64,000 bases of DNA from Bradyrhizobium diazoefficiens USDA 110. Its GTDB lineage: Bacteria; Pseudomonadota; Alphaproteobacteria; Rhizobiales; Xanthobacteraceae. The number at the start of each line of letters is the position of its first letter. Position 1 is the first letter of the stretch. Of this stretch, positions 17,020 to 25,586 are shown in pieces. Location: NCBI RefSeq assembly GCF_000011365.1, contig NC_004463.1, positions 1,116,001-1,180,000 of the forward strand. The letters run 5' to 3'. A model generated the notes under the pieces. The model worked only from the letters and a program-made list of their open reading frames with translations. It did not search any database and was not told where the DNA came from. The position numbers and the translations under genes are program-made.

Positions 17020-17583
17020 TCAGCTGCTGGTGTTCAGCAGCCTCGCCACCGTCCGGTCGATCTCGTCGTAGCGGCCTTCACCGGCATGCTGGAACACGAT
17101 CTTGCCGGTCTGGTCGATGATGTATTGCGCCGGCCAATACTGGTTGCTGTAGGCGTTCCAGGTCTTCGAATCGTTATCCTGCGCCACCGGATAGGTGATG
17201 CCGTGACGCTTCAGGGCGGCCTGCACATTGGAGGCAGAGCGCTCGAACGGGAATTCCGGCGTGTGCACGCCGACCACGACCAGGCCCTTGTCCTTGTATT
17301 TTGCATAGAGGTCGGTGACGTGCGGCAGCGTGTTGACGCAGTTGACGCAGCCATAGGTCCAGAAATCGACCAGCACGACCTTGCCGCGGAGATCGGCGAT
17401 GCTCAGCGGCTTCGAGTTGAACCAGGTGTTGATACCGGTGAAGTCGGGCGCGGTCTGCTGGCTTGCGGCCGCGCTGACGACAGGCGCAGCGCGTGCGGCC
17501 TCGTCGCAGATGCCGGGGATCACGGCGCCGGTCACGGCCATGCCGATCAGGGCTGCGGATACGGCGAGCAGTTTCAAGGTCAT
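17020..17583 (-). CDS. periplasmic thioredoxin-like protein (redoxin, TlpA/DipZ C-domain type)
   Basis: 187 residues: signal segment, then a redoxin domain with the active site WTYGCVNCVN (Cys79, Cys82) and the typical GLVVVGVHTPEFPFE and WPAQYIIDQTGK segments, which match the DipZ C-terminal type. ATG 17583 is preceded by GGAGGA. It probably receives electrons from the CcdA-like protein encoded just upstream and reduces periplasmic disulfides, for example during cytochrome c maturation. A link to the cytochromes of the sox operon 13 kb away is possible but not shown. Confidence 0.88.
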   Translation of the reverse strand: MTLKLLAVSAALIGMAVTGAVIPGICDEAARAAPVVSAAASQQTAPDFTGINTWFNSKPLSIADLRGKVVLVDFWTYGCVNCVNTLPHVTDLYAKYKDKGLVVVGVHTPEFPFERSASNVQAALKRHGITYPVAQDNDSKTWNAYSNQYWPAQYIIDQTGKIVFQHAGEGRYDEIDRTVARLLNTSS

Positions 17584-17613
17584 GGAAGCGTCCTCCGTTG
17601 AGATGCGAAGCAA

Positions 17614-18312
17614 TCACAGGCCGATCTGGCCGGTGGGATAGAAGCCGGTGAGCCACGCCACGATCAGCGTGTCGTATTGGAAGTAGGCGGCGACCGCGAA
17701 GCCGATCACGACGACGCCAAAGCCCTGCTGCAGGCGTGGCGAAATGCGCGCGAGGCTGCGCACGCGCGTCGTCGCGGCCTGTCCGCCATAGGCGATCGCG
17801 AGCATCGGGATCGCCGCGCCGATGGCGTAGGCGACCAGCAGCGTGCCGGCCCAGGTCGCATTCTTCGTCGTCGCCACCAGCGTCAGGATCGAGCCGAGCA
17901 CGGGCCCTGCGCAGGGCGTCCAGACCAGGCCCAGCGTGGTGCCGAGGATGAGCCCGCCAAGCGCGCCCTCGCGCTGCGCGGCGCTCGCAGCACCAAGATC
18001 GAGCCAGCCATTGAGTCGGATCGACAGCCATTCGAACGGCGCCGGCCACAGCATCAACAGGCCGAAGCCGAGCAGCAGGATGGACGCCGCTTCGCGCAGC
18101 ACGTTCGGATCGAAGTCGAACAGCCGGGTGATCGCGCCGAGCAGCAGCGCTGTCGCCGAGAACGAGATGACGAATCCGAGCGCGATCATCGCCGGCCGCA
18201 GATGCCCCGCGCGTCCGATCGAAGCGCCAAGCAGGATCGGCAGCATCGGCAGCGTGCACGGCGCAGCGATGGTGAGGACGCCGGCAAGGACGGCGAAGAT
18301 CAGGTCGAGCAT
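17614..18312 (-). CDS. ccdA: CcdA-like transmembrane thiol-disulfide carrier
   Basis: 232 residues, six likely transmembrane helices, with the two paired cysteines in helix contexts APCTLPMLP and WTPCAGPVLG that define CcdA/DsbD membrane domains. It carries reducing power from cytoplasmic thioredoxin to the periplasm. The gene ends 30 bases before the start of the thioredoxin-like gene, so the two form an operon; together they equal the two halves of a DipZ-type fusion. Confidence 0.9.
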   Translation of the reverse strand: MLDLIFAVLAGVLTIAAPCTLPMLPILLGASIGRAGHLRPAMIALGFVISFSATALLLGAITRLFDFDPNVLREAASILLLGFGLLMLWPAPFEWLSIRLNGWLDLGAASAAQREGALGGLILGTTLGLVWTPCAGPVLGSILTLVATTKNATWAGTLLVAYAIGAAIPMLAIAYGGQAATTRVRSLARISPRLQQGFGVVVIGFAVAAYFQYDTLIVAWLTGFYPTGQIGL

Positions 18313-18410
18313 GGGCCACTCGCGAGGGAGGTCACGAGGGCAGTTCGGGATGGGAGGGGCAGTCGTTACGTGGCGTCACGGCTTCGTGACGGGGTGCCCA
18401 TCAGGGTGAC

Positions 18411-18563
18411 GGTGCGCTCCCTCCCCGCTCGCGGGGGAGGATTGGGGAGAGGGTGTCTCCGCAACGGGACACTCCCCGAGAGGAGAGAGCCCTCACCCGC
18501 CGCGCGCGGGACGATGCTTCGCATCGCCCGGGCACGTCGGCCTCTCCCGCAAGCGGGAGAGGC
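18411..18563. repeat. family B dispersed palindromic repeat
   Basis: Opens GGTGCGCTCCCTCCCC and ends CTCTCCCGCAAGCGGGAGAGG, with a central GATGCTTCGCATC palindrome as in the 15741 copy. Confidence 0.88.
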
Positions 18564-18598
18564 GGGGCTCGTGGTGGCCACCTCAGGCCCAAACACAA

Positions 18599-18633
18599 AA
18601 CGACCCGGAGGGGGGCATCCCGTCCGGGTCGTT
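18599..18633 (-). terminator. intrinsic terminator downstream of the ECF sigma factor gene
   Basis: Perfect 11-bp arms AACGACCCGGA / TCCGGGTCGTT around a 13-base loop. Read on the minus strand, the stem is followed by TTTTGTGTTTG, a U-rich tail. It is about 165 bases past the sigma factor stop. Confidence 0.75.
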
Positions 18634-18796
18634 GGAAGTCTTGGGAGGTTTAAGCAAAACCGTATGTGAGCTTTATAGGAGGGAAGTTTTTCCGCCTGAT
18701 GTTGTGGTTTGTTTCAATTGTTTCGTCCGCGGTAACACTTCCGTGTCCGGGAATAGGGCCGCTGGTCAGGTCCTATCCCTTTGAAATCATGAGCTT

Positions 18797-19408
18797 TCAG
18801 GCAGCGAAGCGGTCGACGCCGCAGCCCTTAAGCAAATCCGCCAATTGCTTGCGGGCATAGAACATCCGCGTCTTCACCGTGCTCTGGGGGATGCCGATGA
18901 TCCGACCGACCTCCTCCACGGACTTCTCGTGGTAGTAGACGAGGGTGATGATCTCGCGATGCGCGGGCGACAGTTTCTGCACGCAGGCGCGCAGGATGGC
19001 GCTGGTGTCGCTGCGGTCGAGCGAGGTCTCGGGGGTGTCGGTGTCGTCAGGGATCTGGCGCACGTCTTCCTGGTCGATGTCCTCGAAGCGGCGCTGGCGC
19101 ATCGCGGTCAGCGCCTTGAAGCGGGCGATCGACAGCAGCCAGGTCGAGACCTGCGAGCGGCCCTGGAACTGGCCGGCGGTCCGCCACACGTCGAGGAACA
19201 CCTGGCTGACAAGGTCTTCCGCGGTGGTGGCATCACGCACGATACGCAGGATGAAGCGGTAAACCCGCACATTGTGCCGGCAATAGAGGATGTGCATCGA
19301 CGTCCGGTTGCCGTCGGCAATGCTTTCCAGAAGCATATCGTCCGAAGTCGCCTGAGCGGCGATGATGCTCTGGCTGGCCTGGGCGTTGATGGCGATGACG
19401 TTCGGCAT
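18797..19408 (-). CDS. ECF-type RNA polymerase sigma factor
   Basis: 203 residues with sigma region 2 (AEDLVSQVFLDVWR, STWLLSIARFKAL) and region 4 helix-turn-helix (LVYYHEKSVEEVGRIIGIPQ begins it; VKTRMFYARKQL ends it). ECF factors direct RNA polymerase to special promoters, usually held by an anti-sigma. No anti-sigma candidate lies beside it: both neighbours are on other transcripts. The regulatory input is therefore unknown. Start ATG 19408. Confidence 0.92.
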   Translation of the reverse strand: MPNVIAINAQASQSIIAAQATSDDMLLESIADGNRTSMHILYCRHNVRVYRFILRIVRDATTAEDLVSQVFLDVWRTAGQFQGRSQVSTWLLSIARFKALTAMRQRRFEDIDQEDVRQIPDDTDTPETSLDRSDTSAILRACVQKLSPAHREIITLVYYHEKSVEEVGRIIGIPQSTVKTRMFYARKQLADLLKGCGVDRFAA

Positions 19409-19855
19409 AGACTTGGCTCCCCGTAGCGCCGCAACCGAGCGGCGTTTCCTTGGACCAAAGTGTTAATCAGCCACCGTTTCGGGACGTCTGCGCGAAAAGC
19501 GGAAAATGGTTTCGTGCGCCGCCAAATTGTTTCGTCGGACAGGGCGCGACGAAACATTCGGGGCAAAAAAGCGTGGAATTTCAATGTACGGAAAATACGG
19601 GGGTGGGGATTTGGCAGCGAGCGGAGGCGCCGGGAACGAATTTTCGGGGTTTGCGTTCAGTCGCGCCCCGCACTCCGCCGTCGTCCCGGACAAGCGCGCC
19701 AAAAGCGCGCGCCGATCCGGGACCCATAATCACAGGGAGGCGTTGTGGCGCGAAGCTGGTAACTCCGAGTCTTCGCCAAACCCAATTTCGTGGCTATGGG
19801 TCCCGGATCTGCGCTGGCGCTTGTCCGGGACGACAGCTGTATTTGCCTGGCGCCC
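19409..19855. other. 447-base intergenic region with a family F repeat
   Basis: No gene is seen. The left part is the sigma factor promoter region, with a locally lower GC content (about 19500-19610). The right part is the family F repeat (19679-19834). Confidence 0.5.
19679..19834. repeat. family F dispersed palindromic repeat
   Basis: Outer arms CGTCGTCCCGGACAAGCGC and GCGCTTGTCCGGGACGAC, inner arms GATCCGGGACCCATA and TATGGGTCCCGGATC. One copy in this window. It ends 20 bases past the stop of the response regulator gene. Confidence 0.85.
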
Positions 19856-20593
19856 CTACGTCTTCTCGCCAGCCGGCGAGAACAGATAGCCGCCGCCGCG
19901 GATGGTGCGGATCACGGCGGGTTTTGCCGGGTCGGGCTCGATCTTGCGGCGGATGCGCATGATGCGCAGGTCCACGGCGCGGTCGAAGGCTTCGGCGTCG
20001 CGCGCATTGGCCAGTTCGAGCAGACGTTCGCGCGACAGCACGCGCTTCGGATTGGCCGCGAACACCTTGAGCAGCCCGAACTCGGATGCGGTCAGCGGAT
20101 GCTCGTTGCCCTCGTCGTCGCGCAGCGCCTGGGCTTCGAGGTCGAGCCATTTGGTGCCGAAGCGGACCAGCTGATCCTTGTCCGATTTCGCCGCCGCAGC
20201 CTCCGGCGCCGCGGCCTTGGCCGGCCCGCTTCTGCGCAGCACCGAGCGGATGCGCGCCATCAGCTCGCGCAGCTCGCAGGGCTTTGCCACGTAGTCGTCG
20301 GCGCCAAGCTCAAGCCCGACGACGCGGTCGATCGGGCTCGCGGTCGCCGTGAGCATGATGACAGGCACGTTGATGCGGCTCTTGAGGTCGCGGATGATCG
20401 ACAGCCCGTCTTCCTCGGGCATGTTGAGGTCGAGCACGACGAGATCGGGCATGCCGCCGTCGATCGCGGCGCGCAACGACTTGCCGCCGTCGCACAGCGT
20501 CACGGTGAAGCCGTGCATCTTGAGGTAATCGCCGACCATCTCCCGGGCCGGGGCCTCGTCGTCGACGATCATGATGTGCTGGCTTTGGGTCAT
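19856..20593 (-). CDS. OmpR-family DNA-binding response regulator
   Basis: 245 residues: receiver domain with acidic pocket (IVDDE), phospho-acceptor Asp55 (LVVLDLNMPEEDG) and Lys in VAKPCELREL, then a winged-helix DNA-binding domain (LTASEFGLLKVF, RAVDLRIMRIRRKIE, TIRGGGYLF). It is the last gene of the operon led by a TRAP-type solute-binding protein and follows two histidine kinase genes; it is the probable output of that relay. The target genes are unknown; the divergent UgpB-like gene is a candidate. Confidence 0.92.
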   Translation of the reverse strand: MTQSQHIMIVDDEAPAREMVGDYLKMHGFTVTLCDGGKSLRAAIDGGMPDLVVLDLNMPEEDGLSIIRDLKSRINVPVIMLTATASPIDRVVGLELGADDYVAKPCELRELMARIRSVLRRSGPAKAAAPEAAAAKSDKDQLVRFGTKWLDLEAQALRDDEGNEHPLTASEFGLLKVFAANPKRVLSRERLLELANARDAEAFDRAVDLRIMRIRRKIEPDPAKPAVIRTIRGGGYLFSPAGEKT

Positions 20594-20603
20594 GGTCTTG
20601 AGA

Positions 20604-22349
20604 TCACGGCAGTTCGGTCGCGGGGAGGGTGATGGTGAAGGTCGAGCCCCTGCCGGGGCCGTCGCTGTCGGCGGTCACCTCTCCGCCATGCATGTCGATA
20701 ATACGCTTGACGATGGAAAGCCCAAGCCCCGTCGAGCTCTCGCCGGCGGTCGGTTTTGCCGACAGCCGCTGGAACCGGCCGAACAGGCGGCCGAGATCCT
20801 CCGGCGACAGGCCGGCGCCCTCGTCGCTGACGCGGACGATGGTCTCGCTGCCCTCATGGGCGACGGCCACGCTGATCTTGCCGCCGATCGGTGAGTACTT
20901 GATGGCGTTGCTGATGAGGTTGTCGATCGCCTCCCGGATGCGGTCGGTGTCGCACATGGTGACGATGTTGGACGGCGCGGCGACGCTGATCGCCTGCTGC
21001 TTGTTGACGGCGAGCGGCTGGTTGGCGTCGGCGACCTCCTTGACCAGGGCGGCGACGTCGACCGGCTCGCGGCGGATGGTGATGTCGAAGGCATCGGCCA
21101 TCGCGTCCGAGATCAGGTGATCGACCATCGTGGTCAGGCGCTTGGTGGCGTCGCGGATGTGATCGACCTGGGCGACCACGCCGCTGGACGAGGCGCCGGT
21201 CGAGATCAGCTCCTTCAGCATCTCGGTGCGGCCGAGGATGACGCCGAGCGGATTCTTCAGATCGTGCGCAACGGTGCCCAGGATCTCGTTCTTGAAGCCG
21301 TTGGCGCGCTGCAGCCGCAGCCACTGCGCCGAGAGGCGGCGGTTGGCCTGCATCAGGGCGCGGGTGCGCTGGGCGACGCGGTCTTCCAGCTGCGTGTTGG
21401 CGTCCTGGAGCTGCTGATAGAGGATGACGTTGTCGAAGGCGATCGAGAGCCGGCTGGAGAAGATCTCGACCAGCGAGCGGTCGGTCTCGGACAGCTCGCG
21501 CTCGGCCTGCAGCAGCACGACCACCTCGCGGCCGCTTCCGGTGCGCAAGTAGATCACGCTGCGGTGGTCGGCGAATTCGTTCTTGCGGCGCTGGAAGGCG
21601 GCCTCGACCATCTCGCGCAGGTCGGGGTCGAGCGCCTTCGACGTCGTGGTGCCGATGAAGCGGCTGTAGCAGCCGCTGCCGGCGAGCACCGAGAGCTCGG
21701 GGTCGACGCCGCCATTGTCGCGCAGGACCAGTATTCCGGCGCAATCGACATTGAGCAGCGAGGCGAGCTGGGTCAGCACGCCCTCGGCGAGCCGCTGCAT
21801 CGACTTGAAGTCGTACAGCGTCGAGGCCGCGTCGATGATGATCTCGAGCCCGCGCCGCGTCTGCACCATGCGCTCGAGCTGCTGATAGGAGCGCAGCGCC
21901 GCGGTCAGCGAGGTGAACAGCTTGTCGGCGGTGAGCTCGGTCTTGGCCTTGTAGTCGTTGATGTCGTACTGCACGATCACGCGCCGCTCGGGCGCCTGGC
22001 CGGGCTGGCCGGTGCGCAGGATGATGCGCACGGTCTCGTTGCGGATCTCGTTGCGGATGAACTCGACCAGCTCGAGGCCGGCGACGTCGGTCTCCATGAT
22101 GACGTCGAGCAGCACCGCGGCGATGTCGTTGTGCGCGGCCATCAGCTTGCGGCCTTCGGCCGCGGAATAGGCGGAGAGGATCTCCAGGCCCTGGCCGTTG
22201 AGGCTGTAATCGGACAGCGCGAAACGGGTGCCGTCATGCACGGCCGGATCGTCGTCGATGACGGCGATCTTCCATTTCCGGGCGTCCGTATCCTCCGACG
22301 CGGTGCCGGTGTCGTCGATCAGGTGGAGGACATCGTCCTGTTCGGCCAT
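20604..22349 (-). CDS. hybrid Rec-DUF3369-histidine kinase
   Basis: 581 residues. Order: receiver-like domain (about 26-150) with Asp82 in VLLDVIME; DUF3369 domain (about 165-325), GAF-like; coiled coil near 315-345 (DANTQLEDRVAQRTR); HisKA with His362 (TVAHDLKNPLG); HATPase to the end (DEGAGLSPEDLGRLFGRF, GLGLSIVKRIID). No transmembrane segment, so it is cytoplasmic. A receiver placed before its own kinase core suggests it accepts phosphate from the membrane kinase encoded upstream, or is itself modulated by it. Its start overlaps the end of that gene by 31 bases. Confidence 0.9.
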   Translation of the reverse strand: MAEQDDVLHLIDDTGTASEDTDARKWKIAVIDDDPAVHDGTRFALSDYSLNGQGLEILSAYSAAEGRKLMAAHNDIAAVLLDVIMETDVAGLELVEFIRNEIRNETVRIILRTGQPGQAPERRVIVQYDINDYKAKTELTADKLFTSLTAALRSYQQLERMVQTRRGLEIIIDAASTLYDFKSMQRLAEGVLTQLASLLNVDCAGILVLRDNGGVDPELSVLAGSGCYSRFIGTTTSKALDPDLREMVEAAFQRRKNEFADHRSVIYLRTGSGREVVVLLQAERELSETDRSLVEIFSSRLSIAFDNVILYQQLQDANTQLEDRVAQRTRALMQANRRLSAQWLRLQRANGFKNEILGTVAHDLKNPLGVILGRTEMLKELISTGASSSGVVAQVDHIRDATKRLTTMVDHLISDAMADAFDITIRREPVDVAALVKEVADANQPLAVNKQQAISVAAPSNIVTMCDTDRIREAIDNLISNAIKYSPIGGKISVAVAHEGSETIVRVSDEGAGLSPEDLGRLFGRFQRLSAKPTAGESSTGLGLSIVKRIIDMHGGEVTADSDGPGRGSTFTITLPATELP

Positions 22350-24397
22350 TGAGAAGTCCCGTCAATCTCTGTGCTTTGCGCGCCGCCCTTGGCGACCCGG
22401 GGCATGATAATGCGAAAAGTAGTGCCTTGTCCCAGCTTGGATTCCAGCATCATCCGCCCGCCGAGCTGCTGGGTGACGAGGTTATAGACGATATGGAGGC
22501 CAAGTCCCGTACCACCTTCATTGCGCCGGGTGGTAAAGAATGGGTCAAAGGCCTGGCGCTGCACGTCCGGGGTCATGCCGGCCCCGTCATCGGTGAAGAT
22601 GATCTCGATGTCGTCGGCCCCGCGCGGCCGCGCCGAGATCGTGATCGTGCCGGCGCGCCCGTCGGCGAAGGCGTGGTTGGCGGCGTTGAGGAAGAGGTTG
22701 GTCAGGATCTGGCCGTAGGAGCCGGGGTAGCCGTCGAGCAGCAGGCCCTCGGGTACGTCGACCTGGAGCGTGATCGGCGAGCGCTTCAGCACCGGGCGCA
22801 GGCTGGCGATGATCTGGTCGGTGGCTTCGCTCAAGCTGAACTGCCGCCGCTCGGCATGGGAGCGGTCGACCGCGACCTGCTTGAACGACTGGATCAATTC
22901 GCCGGCGCGCTGGAGGTTGGCGACCAGCTGCTGCGAGGCATCGCGCGAGGCCTGCACGAACTCCTCGAGCTGCGAGCGGCGCAGGCCGCCCTCGCCCTTG
23001 AGCTGCGCCTCGAAGATATCGCTGCGCCGGGCAAAGCTCGACGCAACGGTGAGGCTGATGCCGATCGGGTTGTTGACCTCGTGCGCGACGCCGGCGACGA
23101 GGCCGCCGAGCGCCGCGAGCCGCTCGGCGTCGATCAGGTTCTGCTGCGCGGTGTTGAGCTCGAGCAGCGCGCTCTCGGCCTTCTCCTTGGACGCGCGCAG
23201 CTCGTCCTCGGTCTCACGCTTGGCGATCGCGTTCTCGCGGAACACCTCCACCGCGCGGGCCATGGCCCCGACCTCGTCGCGTGCCTTGGTGCCCTGCACC
23301 TCGCGGTCGAGGTCGCCGAGCGTGATCGCGCGCATCGCCGCCATGATCTGCTGCAGCGGCAGGCGGATCGACAGCGCGATCAGCACGCCGGCGGTGAGGA
23401 TGATGCCGAGGAAGATCACCGCGATCGACAGCACGCGCCGTGAAATATCCGCCAGCGTGCGGTCGAACGTCTCCTGCGCCTTCTGCTCGCGCTGGCGCAT
23501 CTTGGTGGAGAGGTCGTCGATGGCGCCGATCGCCTCGGCCTGGCTGGCGTCGATGGTGTTGCGCAGCAGCTCGGTGCGGCTCATCAGCTGCTCGGAGAGT
23601 TTTGCAAAGCCCTCGCGCAGCGCCACGGTGCGGGTCGCGAGCCGTTGCAGCGCCATGCGCTGGAGGTCGTTGTCGGCGAGGTCGATCATCACGGGGATGG
23701 TCTTCTCGATCGTCTCGGTGTTGTGGCGCGCGTCGTCGGCCGCGCCTGACGACTGCGACAGATAGTAGGAGTTGGCCGCGACCAGCATCGCGGTGAAGGC
23801 CTCGCGCGACTTGCCGAGCGAGGGCCAGATCAGCGCGTCGCGATGGCCGGTGGCGCCTTCGATGATGGAATACAGGCCCGCCATGTCCCTGGCCGGGCCC
23901 TGCACCTGGTCCTCATAGGTCTTGGCGATGGTGGCCTGGACGCTGCGCAGCTCGCCGAAGCCGTTGAGGAAGCGGTCGGTGGTGCGCTCCAGCTCCTCGA
24001 CCGAGCCCGACAGCATCGGGTCCTTGGCGGCGCGGTTGGCCAGGGTCCCCAGCACCGCCTCGCGCAGCAGCAGGATCTCGGCGAACAGATCCGGGCTCGG
24101 CTGGTTGATGTAGCGGTGGATCAGATTGTGCAGCCGCCCGGTCTCGCTTTCGAGCAGCGCCAGGATCCGGTCGGACTCGCGCACCTGGCGCACGTCGTCC
24201 CAGGCCGAGCCCAGCACCTGCGAGCCGTTCCAGATCAGCGCCACCAGCACCACCACCACGGCGGAGTTCAGCGCCGCGATCGACAGGATGCGCCAGCGGA
24301 TCGGCACCGCCCGGAGCGCGCCGACGAGGCGCGCGCGCAGCCGCCCGAGCGGCCCGGGCTGCCTGTCTGCGTGCTCGCTGTGTCCAGACGCGGGCAA
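22319..24397 (-). CDS. membrane sensor histidine kinase with large periplasmic helical domain
   Basis: 692 residues. Transmembrane helix 1 at about 37-56, a helical periplasmic region of about 265 residues with no obvious cofactor motif, helix 2 at about 322-345, HAMP (about 345-395), coiled coil, HisKA with His439 (GVAHEVNNPIG) and HATPase (LTNLFLNAANHAF, DDGAGM, GGTGLGLHIVYNLV). The gene starts 6 bases after the stop of the TRAP-type binding protein gene, so the liganded binding protein probably docks on the periplasmic domain (inference). It is followed by the cytoplasmic hybrid kinase. Confidence 0.9.
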   Translation of the reverse strand: MPASGHSEHADRQPGPLGRLRARLVGALRAVPIRWRILSIAALNSAVVVVLVALIWNGSQVLGSAWDDVRQVRESDRILALLESETGRLHNLIHRYINQPSPDLFAEILLLREAVLGTLANRAAKDPMLSGSVEELERTTDRFLNGFGELRSVQATIAKTYEDQVQGPARDMAGLYSIIEGATGHRDALIWPSLGKSREAFTAMLVAANSYYLSQSSGAADDARHNTETIEKTIPVMIDLADNDLQRMALQRLATRTVALREGFAKLSEQLMSRTELLRNTIDASQAEAIGAIDDLSTKMRQREQKAQETFDRTLADISRRVLSIAVIFLGIILTAGVLIALSIRLPLQQIMAAMRAITLGDLDREVQGTKARDEVGAMARAVEVFRENAIAKRETEDELRASKEKAESALLELNTAQQNLIDAERLAALGGLVAGVAHEVNNPIGISLTVASSFARRSDIFEAQLKGEGGLRRSQLEEFVQASRDASQQLVANLQRAGELIQSFKQVAVDRSHAERRQFSLSEATDQIIASLRPVLKRSPITLQVDVPEGLLLDGYPGSYGQILTNLFLNAANHAFADGRAGTITISARPRGADDIEIIFTDDGAGMTPDVQRQAFDPFFTTRRNEGGTGLGLHIVYNLVTQQLGGRMMLESKLGQGTTFRIIMPRVAKGGAQSTEIDGTSQWPNRTMSST

Positions 24398-24403
24398 CGA
24401 GGC

Positions 24404-25399
24404 TCACTCCACCTTGCGAATGCGTTCGATCAGTGCGGCCGCGGCGGGATCGCGCCCGGCCTTGGCGTAGATCGCCGCCATCGCGCCCTCGAACGGCTTG
24501 CGATCGATATCCCTGACGATGGTGACGCCGGCTTCCTCCGCCTTGCGCTGCGACTGCTCCTCGAGGTCGCGCCACTTCTCGCGCATGAAGCGGCTGGAGC
24601 GCTGCGCGGCCTCCCGGAAGATGGTCTGGTCGTCCGCCGACAGGCTGCTCCAGGCCTTGAGCGAGATCACCAGCACTTCGGGGCTCATCGTGTGCTCGGT
24701 GAGCGCGAGGTAGCCGGCATGTTTGTAATGGTCCGTCGTCACGAAAGATGGCCAGTTGTTCTCGGCGCCGTCGATCAGATGATTGGCAAGCCCGGCGAGC
24801 ACCTGCCCATAGGGCATCTCGATCGGCTCGGCGCCGAGCGAGCGCATCATCTCGCTCATCAACTCCGATTGCTGCACCCGGATCCGCAGGCCCCGGAGGT
24901 CTGCGATGCTTTTGACGGGGCGGGCGCCGTTGTAGATCGAGCGGGCCCCGGAATCGTAGAAGGCGAGCCCGACGAAACCGTAGGGCTCGAAGCTGCCAAG
25001 GATCTCGCTGCCGATCGGCCCGTCCAGCACCTTCTGCATGTGCTCGATGGACCGGAACAGGAACGGCATGGCGAGCACGTTCATCGCCGGGACGAAATTG
25101 CCGATCAGCGCCACATTGGTCCGGTTGAGGTCGATCGCGCCGGCCCGGGTCTGCTCGATGGTCTCCTTCTCCTCGCCGAGCTGGCGGGAATGAAAAACCT
25201 TGATCTCGTGCCGGCCGCCGGTGCGCTCGGCGATCAGCGCGCCCATGTAGCGCAGCGCCTGGACGGTCGGGTAATCCTCGGTCTGGGTGTCGGCGGCGCG
25301 AAATTCACGCGCAACGGCGCTCGTCGCGCAAATGGCGAACAAAAGCGCGATGAAAATCACCCCGGTCCGTGAGAGTTCGGCACGGTTCAACACTGGCAC
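24404..25399 (-). CDS. TRAP transporter-type (DctP family) solute receptor, probably a signalling input
   Basis: 331 residues from GTG 25399, which has GAGGGG six bases upstream; the frame is open to 25753 but codes no plausible protein there. After the signal peptide (GVIFIALLFAICATSAVA) the DctP fold shows: SRQLGEEKETIEQTRAGAID, the IRVQQSE and YGQVLAGLANHLIDGAENNW motifs with the Arg that clamps carboxylates in TRAP receptors. No DctQ or DctM membrane genes are near. Instead the gene heads an operon with two kinases and a regulator, so it is more likely a sensor than a transport part. Confidence 0.88.
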   Translation of the reverse strand: MPVLNRAELSRTGVIFIALLFAICATSAVAREFRAADTQTEDYPTVQALRYMGALIAERTGGRHEIKVFHSRQLGEEKETIEQTRAGAIDLNRTNVALIGNFVPAMNVLAMPFLFRSIEHMQKVLDGPIGSEILGSFEPYGFVGLAFYDSGARSIYNGARPVKSIADLRGLRIRVQQSELMSEMMRSLGAEPIEMPYGQVLAGLANHLIDGAENNWPSFVTTDHYKHAGYLALTEHTMSPEVLVISLKAWSSLSADDQTIFREAAQRSSRFMREKWRDLEEQSQRKAEEAGVTIVRDIDRKPFEGAMAAIYAKAGRDPAAAALIERIRKVE

Positions 25400-25586
25400 A
25401 CTCAACCCCTCAGTGGTGGAGTCTATGGCGAGACCAAAAGGTTCAATGCAATCTAGCAGATGGTTAAGGGAAGGCCATCCCGCCGCGGCCCGCGGGGTGA
25501 TTGTGCGGCGCGGCCGGCCCTCATTCCCGGTTGAAACTGGAAATGCCGCGCCGTAAGCAGGACGGGGTCGCCTTTTGCCGCGCGAC

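Larger units (their letters stand above)
18313..18796. other. 484-base intergenic region: family B repeat plus a strong terminator
   Basis: No gene is seen. It holds a family B repeat (18411-18563), a minus-strand terminator (18599-18633), and about 160 bases of lower-GC sequence (18634-18796) downstream of the sigma factor gene that could be its 3' untranslated region. Confidence 0.5.
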
